Source: Fasciola hepatica (lineage: Eukaryota > Platyhelminthes > Trematoda > Plagiorchiida > Fasciolidae). Taken from it: DNA of 64,000 bases. The position numbers and the translations under genes were made by a program. Below are positions 39,667-48,519 of the stretch, piece after piece (the stretch's first letter is position 1; every line of letters starts with the position of its first letter). The DNA lies in assembly GCA_948099385.1 (NCBI GenBank), contig CANUEZ040000129.1, positions 8,616,001-8,680,000 of the forward strand, read 5' to 3'. The notes beneath the pieces are model-generated. The model saw only the letters and a list, made by a program, of their open reading frames with translations. It was not told the origin of the DNA and made no database searches.

Positions 39667-39679
39667 ATAATATGAAAGC
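39667..39679 (+). repeat. Right copy of 13-bp direct repeat flanking the array
   Basis: ATAATATGAAAGC sits at the point where the last unit departs from consensus (GCAAATAGTAACC becomes GCAAATAATATG). It equals 409-421. Confidence 0.7.
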
Positions 39680-41129
39680 TTCAGTCTAAATGGAGAGGGC
39701 CGTGTTCAGTCTTGGAAGCCTGTTGCCTGATCTACAAAATAGGTTGCGATCAAGAGGTTGGGCATGTGAATCAGGATGACCTACAGTGGTGTCATAAAAT
39801 CGAGCAAGAACAACGTCTCAGATGGAGTCCTCAATCCGAAAATTACATTGCTAATAATCGAGAAGGTGAAACTACAGAAGACAGCTAACATGATGCTGAT
39901 ATCCAGGGACAAAGGAGAGGACTGATGCTCCCAAATCATAGTGGATATTTTTGTCAAGGTATCGGCGTGAGCCTTAGTGCTACACACACCTCATAAGTAG
40001 ATGCGCGATGAAAAAGAGGTTCGGATTCAGGATTGAATCGAAATGTACAGGAACAGAAAATAGGCTACTGAAAAGGGCATACAGGAATGCACGATAAATG
40101 AGAATAATTTGCAGTGGTTATCAGAAACATTTTACGCACATGAGATAATCCGTTTTATACAGGTGGTTTTAGAGGTGTTCTGATGCTCGACTTCCAGTGG
40201 ACACTGTTTACCCGGAGCGTCGTACTAACTGTTGCACTGCTACTTTCACCACAACAGCTACTACTAAAAGTACTTACACTAATATCAATGCTAATACTAA
40301 TACTACTTCCGTACTATATCGCACTACAAAAATAGCCAGAATAGTACTGCAGTGTCTCAGCTGCCTTTTGGTTCTCCATACACTACCACTCGTGACCAGA
40401 GTGTGGCTTGCTACGTAGCAAGGTCGTGGCTCCTTGTCATATTCCGCTCTTTGCACAAGATTCCCCAAACGACGAGAATAAACTACGCATTGGCCCCAGA
40501 CTCTTCTAGAACAATGCTGCTGTCTAGCAGGATGGGCTGGGTCTGTAGAAGCTGCAGGCCTATCCTAAAATAAAATGTCCTATTCTGGATCGGGCTGCCG
40601 AGTGGTGAATCAGCATACAGTAATCCACTGTCATCCGTATAGTTACCATGTGTGACTTATTGAGACATTGTGTGGTTCTCCATTCCAAGCTTCAGGGTCT
40701 GGTTACCGGTTATCCCGAATTGTGAAGTGGACCTTCGTGGCTATGGGGGATATACCCCATTTACTGCGTGTGACAAACGACAATGATCACGGACAATAGC
40801 ACGGCTGAGTGACAGATCTTATACGGACGCCAGCTCTCAGACTCCGGTCTTACTAGAGCACTCCTGCTGACCCCCAATCACGCACTAGCTTGTACTAAGC
40901 TGTTCATGTGTTTCGGTGGGCGTCCCACACGCGCATTGCATTGATGGTATGACTGCGATGAACTGTGCTAACTCGTTGGACTGTCCGTCTTCAGAAACGA
41001 GTTAGTTGTCCTAGCCTGGTAATATCAATCGACACTAGTCTCTTATCAAGAAATTGTTCCATCCAGCTGATTTAACGAGTTTTGACCTGACATATCGCGC
41101 CTTTATACCCTGGATATCTACTGAGTCTG
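39680..41129. other. Right flank, no gene recognised
   Basis: Only short ORFs with no family features are present on either strand. A loose trinucleotide-rich patch (ACTACT/AATACTA type) lies at about 40250-40312. The stretch just before 41130 could contain the decayed upstream (endonuclease) part of the retroelement that follows, but I cannot recognise its motifs. Confidence 0.5.
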
Positions 41130-43335
41130 TCTGCCTCCTCGACGCACTCAAGTTCATACCGGTTGGAGGCGGGTATAGAGAAACAGTTTGCTACAAGACA
41201 TGCACTGAACGCAAGTCTACACAGAGACAGCGAACTTGGGCAGTCACATGGTGAGTAAAAATTGGAGTGCGCTGCTGCCATTCGAAATTCCTGCAAGCAG
41301 ATTTCATTTGAGTCAGCCCCGGGATGCCATTAGTGCGAGCGAAACGATCTGCAGTTAACAGTTACCAATCAGCTGCAGAACTTCGAACTCTGGGTGGAAC
41401 AGTTCCTGAAACAGATAAGCTGACCTTCTCTGTCAGCTGCACACAGATATTTCGGCGCACATCTTGTATTCCTTTTGACTGATCTATGGGGAATCCCAAG
41501 CCTGCTGATATCATGAAGAACAGGATTCCGATGTCCTTCTCTGGCTTTGTTTGATGTTTTTGGAGTGCAGCTTGTCAGAAAGATTCATGTTTTGTTTTCA
41601 AGGGCCTGAAATTCAGACCAGTTCATCATCCTCGCTGGGGCAATCATGTGATTCCCCCATATTCAGGAAGGGATCGCCTTCAGACTACGCCAACCATGGT
41701 GGAAAACGCCTTATCCCAATAGTATTGAACGCGGTGAGGTCCGTCATGCTTCACAGATCGTATCAGACACTTGGAAAGCAGACTCTTGAGGAGAAGGCTG
41801 GATTAAGAGTGGTAGTGGATGTGTCGATCAAATTTTCACCCTCTAACAGCTGCGGAAGCACCATCATGCCTTTCAGAGATCAAAGATCATTCTGTTTCTA
41901 GATATTCACGCGGCCAGTGACTCTGTAGAAAGAACTTCCTTGAGAAAGGGAATAGCTACAAGTATGTGTCGATCCTCAGTTTTTTCTGCCGTCACACCTC
42001 AGGTAGGTTGTGGATTACGTCAAAGCTGCCCTATTTTCACATTTCTCCACAACTTCGCCCTAGAGGTCCTGTTGAATGCCTTGCCTGATTTTCCAAATTC
42101 TGGAGTTCTGCTGCTCTCACTGAAGAGAGTTTTTACTAAGAATATGCCTTTGACATTAGCTTACTGGGTGACAACGCACAGGTTACGCAACACCATTCGA
42201 ACTGTTTGCTCATGGAGGTGTCCGTATACGGTGCATAATCTATGCTTTCCAAGTGCATCGTACATTTACAGGACTGATCGGAGTCTGCACCTGGACTCAC
42301 CCTGCGGGGTGATAAGCTAGAGTTCTCGATGAATGTAAGTACCGTTGGAGCTCGATTGCAGCTGGCAATGGTATCGGAGAGCAGATTAGTTCACGAACAG
42401 TAAAGGTGAGAAAAGCTTTCGCCAACCCACGTCACCTTACTCTTCACGGCTGCCAGACCCTAGCACACCGCGTTGAGGATGCTTGGTGGCGTTCCGTGTT
42501 CGACCACCGATACGTACGAAACACCGAGCACTGCTGGTGGCACCAACCAATGACCACTAACGAAGTTTGTCATCGTGCGTTAGGTACGGATAGTTTCCTT
42601 CCGAGTGAATTGAACGCTCTGCATTGCTGCGGAAGGTAGGAACATACTGTGCGAAAGCTTGTGTAAAGGGCAAAGCAACTGAATTCGAGGCTGTAGTTGA
42701 AGATCGATCCGGCCCCCTACCTTTACTCCAGACTTGTGTTTCCCAGTAACATTTTGCGCCATGCCTGCTCACTCGTTAAATCACACTTCGGACACTGACC
42801 CCTTGCGGCAGCTGACTGGTGCATGCATTGATTTTGTTAACTGAACTTTGACCCACATTTTCCACAGTCATTTCGTTGACTCGAAAGTCGGAATCTCAAT
42901 CGATCCTGAACTTGCTTGCATTTGGCCGAATGTAATTCGCGGGGCGGTTAGTGCTGAGGTTTGTACAGCTTCTATGTAATATTTATGATTGTTTATAAAG
43001 AACCGTATTGGAAACTACAGCTGAAAGCTTGGTGTTTTTTCGAACTGTGTTGCGAGTATCTCAACGACTAATAGAAATAAGTTAGTGCCTGTCAATCGTT
43101 TTTCTTTCTCTTCTAACCAAATAAGCTGAAAGATTCTAGAAGAAGCGGCGCTAAAATCAAATCACTAATTAGCTTAGGGGTGTGAAAACGTTAGTATCAG
43201 CCACAGCTTAATTTGGCGCCTCCCGTCTTCCTGGTTGAGCCCTAGGGATGATGGTTGTCGTTGGTTAGATACATTGGGAGACTTGGCTGAGAATAGTAGT
43301 CCGTGGCTCCAAAGCTGTACTGTTTGTCTGTTGCA
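41130..43335 (+). pseudogene. RTE/SR2-like non-LTR retrotransposon relic (reverse transcriptase and C-terminus)
   Basis: Fragments in shifting plus-strand frames follow the order of a trematode RTE-type polymerase. There is a linker before RT (AAIRNS near 41270) and the first RT block (PIFRKGS...YANHGG, about 41650-41705). The GVRQGCP block reads GLRQSCPIFTFLHNF (about 42012-42060). The catalytic box is YAFD instead of YADD (42143-42154). C-terminal blocks are AFANPRHL (42415 on), RVEDAWW...FDHRYVRN (about 42472-42525) and, further on, RDDGCRWLDTLGDLAEN (about 43240-43300). Stops and frameshifts are frequent and the first catalytic Asp is lost, so it is dead. I do not recognise 42660-43180. 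Clade assignment is from remembered family motifs. Confidence 0.82.
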
Positions 43336-44517
43336 TTTCCGTCCCCCGTAAACGCACAAAACAAAAGACAAGGATGGCCAAATAAATATCGAAATGATGT
43401 GAGGTGGAAACGCACAAAAACTCCCTTTTTTAAACGGTATCTCCAGTCCTGTAGTGCCCTACCCTTTCCTTCATTTTTTTGTATTCCTATTACCTTAGTT
43501 GCCTTGACACCAAACTTTGATGTTAAAATGCGTAAAGGTGTAAATGTTCGTCTGTTCCTAATCTAAAATCTCCGAAAGTTCTCCAATGGCTTTGAAATTT
43601 TGACGCAATGTTGCATTCAAATACATGCGTGTTTTTACGTGCCTGCAGTGTGTCTTGTAGTTGTCTTATATCAAAAATGCTTCGGAGACAACTTTCTCCG
43701 CTCCAGTCTCTTCACCAGTGCATCACGCACGCACACACGCATCGTGCACGCACGCACACGTGATGCATGAATCCATTCTCACATCCACACACACATGTTC
43801 ACATGACACTGTTTCCATGATGGGTTGACCTCACTCACTGTCACGGGCACACGAAGGACCATCGATTTCTTCGCCGTGATCACTGACGCACGCACGCTTA
43901 CCTACACAAACACACACTGGCTCATCACACTGACAGATTCTTCTGGGAGCTGAGTGACGCACGCACACAGGGTCGTGTCCATAGATTTTTTTCTCTCGAC
44001 GTGAACCCAATACGGGGCGACCTGGCGTCTGTCCTATGATTACACATACACAGTCCCAATCACAGACACACTGATCCGTTGACCTTGAACTAGGACTACG
44101 CCAAGAAATCAGTTACGCGCATTCCGTTATCTGCTCATCTCGCCCTTCTGACTATCACATTGCAAACTGTTCTACCCACACGGACTGATCTGCACGTTAC
44201 TTAGATAATCGGAGACATTTTTCTGTTTATTTATTATTGCTTATCAAATACAGTATCAAATTCCGATTACCTAAGTCTATTGAACATGCATCTACTATTG
44301 TATAGATTTGACACCTGTGACAGGTACAAAAATGTTTTTCTACGATTCCTTTTCAGTGTTTCCAATAGCACTGTTGAATTGGATTTTTTAATTTCGATTT
44401 CATTATTTCGTTGGAATTGAGCTGTGTCGTTTACCGTAGCGTTCATTTCGTTTCTAACTCTTTTTTCATATTTTTCAGTGCTGTCAGTGCAACCGATCTA
44501 CATTAGTTCATTCAAAT
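43336..44517. other. Intergenic stretch with CA/CG-rich simple repeat
   Basis: No coding signal. At about 43720-43995 there are broken runs of ACGC and ACAC, an old degenerate microsatellite. The last 200 bp before 44518 are T-rich and lead into the Helitron coding relic; its 5' terminus (TC) cannot be fixed by eye. Confidence 0.5.
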
Positions 44518-47500
44518 ATACCTCCCAAAAGATCAAACTCAGGTCGTCATACCGGCAGAGCGGAAGCAGTGCGACGAGTAGTTGCAAGTCAGACTGAGGA
44601 AGAACGGGCGCAAGAGCAAAATAATGGCAGAAGGACATGCAGGCAGACCTGAGGGTGCATGGATAGGAGCATGAGGATCGCGTTCTGTAGCTTCAGATCT
44701 GCTTCGTTCTCAATAGAACGAAGGCGAATTGCTGAGTGTGGCTGAACGACGTCAACAAGAAACAGAATATCAGCACCAAACACGACTCCATACTAAGAAA
44801 TCACGTGATTACAACCGATTTACATTCCGGTACAACCCAGTTGATGATTATGGTTTGGTCCGATGTTCTCATCTGCTCTATGACTAGAGTGTATCCTTAT
44901 TTCGAGGCTCTGAAATTTAATGAAGAAACGAAAGGAATGTGCTGTACAGCCGGAAAAATTAAACTACCTTGACCTGGGAACGGCCAGAGCCATTACAAAC
45001 TTACCTTACCCGATAAAATGCCGAATTAAAGCATTTCCTAACATCAGGAAATACAACTTAAGCTTACATATGACGTCGTTCGGCACGGAAATCGTAGCAG
45101 TTCAATTCGTGCCAGCTTTTAAAGTGAAAAAACAAATTTATCATAAAGCCGGCTCCCAGCTTCCGGTCCCAGGTGGTCAGCATAAGTTCCTACAAATGTA
45201 TTTCATCGGTGATGGCTATGATGGATTGAATCCATGCTGCTAAATGTCAACCGGCATAAAAAGGTCCATCCTTTCCCATTCTAAAATGCTTCACGAAAAA
45301 CAAAGTGCTTTTGTTCAAATAGTAATTGACATAATGCCATCTGACACAAAATTGTTAATCATGCTGACAGAAACCCACTGGAGAACATGTGCTAAGATTT
45401 AATGCTCCAACTATAGTCGAAATGGGACTCGCTATAGTCGGAGATCTTTTTTAATCTAGAGATATTGTTCTTCATCTGAGAGACGGTCAGCTGACAAAGT
45501 TGCAGAAACTCATCGATGCTACGGTGCCCAGCAATACCCAGTCATCTTTTGGGATGGTGCCGATGGATATCACTTCAAAGGTAAGATGATAAATCCAGTC
45601 AGTGATGAAGAAACAAGTGTGAAATGCAGTGCAACTAACTATGGTGCGTACCGATGAATGATTCAAGAGAATGAAGATAAACCTATTTTGAATTGCAGTC
45701 AGTCGGTTCACCAATACGTAGTAGATATGTATGTGAACATCGAAACAGAACGTTTGATATCCATTCGTTTGAACCAGACCAAGCTTCGCTCTGAAGAATG
45801 CGTTCATTTGCGAGATTTAGTAGTCAGTGGTGGTAATACAACCAGCTTGTAAAGACTACCTTTTTTGCCATCTTCATATACAGGCGTTCCACGTTATATG
45901 TATGAGTATGCTCAAGATACAATTGCGTATATTCGTCACTACGGAAGTCCAGACCTATTCATTACATTCACATGCAATCCAGCTAGGGACGATAAGCAAC
46001 TGATCCTACTTCCTGGACAGTCGCCGGTGGATAGGCATGACGTCACAGCACGCGTTTTCAAACAGAAGTTTGGATCGCTGGTGGATTTCATGATCTGTGT
46101 TTCGGTTAGTGCTCTGCTGGATGTACTTGGTGGAATGGCAAAAGAGAGGATTGTCCCGCACACGCACTAATCTGGCTCTATAAAAAAATCTTTTTAAATG
46201 AAACTGACTATTGAATATGCACTGAAATACCGGATGCCGGAGTCAATAAGGATTTACCTGAATTTGTGACAAAAATATGATGCATGGACCTTGGGATACA
46301 CTTAATCCAAATTCACCTTGCAAAATGGACGGAAAATGCTCTAGGCGATAAGCTCGAGCAATAGTATACAATACAGTTACAGGAAACGTTAAATATCTTT
46401 TCATACAGGAGATCAGTAGAAAGTGGTGGTAAAATGGCAGCCATACGAATGCGAACGGCGACATCAAGGTAGATAACCGGTGGGCTGTCCCATATTCGCC
46501 TTTGCTACCAAAAACATGCTAAGTGCATATAAACGTGGAATACTGTCTCTCCGTTAAATGGATGAACTACATTTGTAAGTACGTGAATAATGGAAGCGAC
46601 CTGGCAGTTTTAGACGTGCAACCAGACTGAAGTGATAGGACTGCGGTCATACTTATCGATGAAATCGCACGGCATCAAGCTGGTAGATACATGATCAGCA
46701 ATGAACCGCATGGCGAATTCTTTCATTCTCCATACACGAACAAAGTCCGGCTGCCTTTCACTTACCAGTACATATAGAAAATGAACGATGCGCTTATTTC
46801 ACAGTTGCAAACGTTAAAAAATAGCCCTGAATCCACTGGCTACAAAGTGTTGAACATATTTTTCGCCATATAAGCCAGAAGGAACTGGTTGAACGTTCCT
46901 AATCAGATTGATTCCGACGGCAATTCGATCCCCAAATGACATAGCCTTAGCTCTCGCGTCTCCCGGAATAGCTGCCACTCTTGTACCAGGGGGAAGAACT
47001 GCTCATTCCGCTTTGTAGTGGCTACTGCACATGCAATTCATCGAAACTCCAGCGTGGAAAATTTCCAAAGTATCCGGCATGGGAAAAGTATTGTAGAAAT
47101 ACATGCCTACTGTTTAGGAGGAATGCACAATGGCACACAAAAATTGCTCGAGGCTCCTGATGGATTATTGCAAGATTTGCGTGGAAACATCAGACCATTT
47201 GGAAAAGCACTAATACTGTTTGCAGGGGATTTCAGGTAAGCCTCGCCCATAATTCCTCGATCCACACCAGCGGACGAAATAAAAGCTTGCGTCAAATACT
47301 CTACTTTGTGGCGAAATGTGAAGACGATTAAAATAACTACAAATGTGCGTGTTCAGCTGCTAAGCAACCGATCAGCTGAGATATTCTCACATCAATTGAT
47401 GGAAATCGGTGAGGGAAAAGTGCGGTTGATCTGACCTCAGGACGAATTTTATTGCCTCATAACTTCTGTAACTGGGTGAAGAAAAAAGAAGAATTGGTTG

Positions 47501-48160
47501 GAAAAGTATATCCCAATATTCAAAGCAGTTATACGAATTAGGATTGGTTGAATGAACCAGCTATTCTTGTGATCAAGAACAAGGACGTCTATGAACTTAA
47601 TATTATTAACTCCATCACGCAAAGCGAGGTAGTCACACACAAGTTCGTCGACACTGTTGTGGAAGCAGATGAAGCCATTAATTATCCAACAGAATTTCTG
47701 GGTTCACTCGATCTGCCAGGGATGCCATAGTAAGTACGGCAATAGAAAATCCGCGTGTCAATTATGATGCTGCAAAATACCAACCAGCCTGATCTTGAAA
47801 CGGCACAGGGCATACAATGAAAAAAATTATTGAGCTTCGTCGTAGAAGCAACAATCTCGATGGGAAATTCCAAAGGTGAAGATGTCCTCATTCCTCGCGT
47901 TCCTATGATTCCAACAGATATAGCATTTCAATTTGGGAGGTGACAGTTCCCAATTCGATTGGCTCTTGCAATCACCATTAACAAAGCTCAAGGCGAATCT
48001 CTAGAATTGTGTGGCTTAAGCCCAGACATGAATTGCTTCTCACATGAACAGTTAAATGTGGCTTATTCTAGAGTTGGCAAGCTGGACAATCTCTTTCTCC
48101 GTACAGACAATGAAACTACAGAAAGCATTGTTTTTTCACAAGCATTGTTAAACTATATGC
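44518..48160 (+). pseudogene. Helitron Rep/helicase relic
   Basis: Mostly in one plus-strand frame with several shifts and stops. In order it shows a basic N-terminus (PPKRSNSGRH from 44521, preceded by ATA where ATG would be expected), the zinc-finger-like ALKFNEETKGMCC..GKIKLP (44898-44969), and the Helitron-like N block ending HKFLQMYFIGDG (about 45034-45240). The IFWDGADGYHF block lies at about 45540 and MIQENED...LNQTKLRSEE from 45658. Rep motif 1, DLFITFTCNP, is at 45952-45981. The HUH motif PHTH is at 46156-46167, directly followed by a stop. The two-tyrosine motif YICKYVN is at 46568-46588. Helicase parts follow (GIAATLVPGGRTAHS remnants near 46960, FGKALILFAGDFR near 47200, ITINKAQGESLELCG from 47971). 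The Walker A region is missing through an internal deletion between about 46.8 and 46.95 kb. Rolling-circle transposition is not possible from this copy. Confidence 0.93.
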
Positions 48161-48166
48161 GTTGCC

Positions 48167-48213
48167 GGATACACCACCGGTTTCGCGGTTACTGCAGCTC
48201 ATCGGGTATGTGC
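48167..48213 (-). ncRNA. Degenerate hammerhead ribozyme, second family
   Basis: On the minus strand it reads stem I 5' GCACATAC, core CCGATGA (T4 changed to C), stem II GCTG/CCGC with loop CAGTAA, then GAAA, stem III ACCGGT, G where the cleavage base should be C, and GTGTATCC. It shares CATACC, GATGA, TAACC and CGAAACCGGT with the plus-strand ribozyme at 48465, so the two are related. The core change and the G at the cut site predict loss of activity. It abuts the end of the Helitron helicase coding. Confidence 0.6.
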
Positions 48214-48464
48214 TTCTGGGGGAATTCTGTTCACACATTTATATACTACTTACTATCAATATGAGCGCTTGCACATGCAGCCTCTTTGTTCGTTGGGTTA
48301 GCAGTGACCCAGACACGAATAACTATGAGAAATCACAGTTGTAATTCATTTGTGGGCTGTTCAGTGAAAAGTATCCATTCACACTCCAGATGATTCAAAT
48401 TAGATCCTAGTGAATATATGACACTAAAGTGTGCATGTATGAAGACAAGTGGACAGAGGAGTAT

Positions 48465-48519
48465 CGGATCCGCATACCTGATGAAAAGCAATAACCACGA
48501 AACCGGTCGTATGCTTCCG
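48465..48519 (+). ncRNA. Hammerhead ribozyme, second family, decayed stem II
   Basis: Stem I has two helices, CGGA/TCCG (48465-48468, 48516-48519) and GCATAC/GTATGC (48472-48477, 48509-48514), with an internal loop TCC/T of the same form as in the satellite ribozyme. The core CTGATGA (48478-48484) and GAAA (48499-48502) is intact. Stem III is the palindrome ACCGGT (48502-48507) and the cleavage triplet is GTC, cut after 48508. The stem II strands are AAAG and CCAC around CAATAA; only one pair remains, and GTGG would be the matching strand. It is probably an old copy with weak or no activity. Minimal hammerheads of this kind occur in Penelope-like elements and in Sm-alpha-like repeats; which carried this one is unclear. 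Confidence 0.75.

Larger units (their letters stand above)
414..39669. repeat. 98-copy 401/402-bp satellite of tRNA-like + hammerhead cassettes
   Basis: Near-identical units repeat every 402 bp, or 401 bp where CAACACAACC is CAACAAACC just upstream of the tRNA-like part. Two copies are on the minus strand (tRNA-like 475-546 and 876-947) and 96 on the plus strand. Plus-strand tRNA-like starts (each 72 nt; hammerhead at start+75 to start+131) are: 1289,1691,2093,2495,2897,3299,3701,4102,4504,4906,5308,5710,6112,6514,6916,7318,7720,8122,8524,8925,9327,9729,10131,10533,10934,11336,11737,12139,12541,12943,13344,13745,14147,14548,14950,15352,15754,16156,16558,16960,17362,17764,18166,18568,18969,19371,19773,20175,20576,20978,21380,21782,22184,22586,22987,23389,23791,24193,24595,24997,25399,25801,26202,26604,27006,27408,27810,28212,28613,29014,29416,29818,30220,30621,31022,31424,31826,32227,32628,33029,33430,33831,34233,34635,35037,35438,35839,36240,36642,37043,37444,37846,38248,38649,39050,39451. 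Twenty-nine plus copies are the 401-bp type. The others are 402 bp with GTTGAG or GTTCAG before the tRNA-like part. Most copies differ at no more than one or two sites, so homogenisation is recent. The rest of the unit has no coding sequence. Confidence 0.98.

Noticed and set aside
414..39669. CRISPR array or rDNA spacer
   Set aside because: The whole 402-bp unit repeats with no short repeat/variable spacer pattern and no cas genes, and no rRNA sequence is present.
40590..40660. tRNA-like sequence with GCCGAGTGG A-box motif
   Set aside because: No B-box at tRNA-type distance and no cloverleaf pairing.
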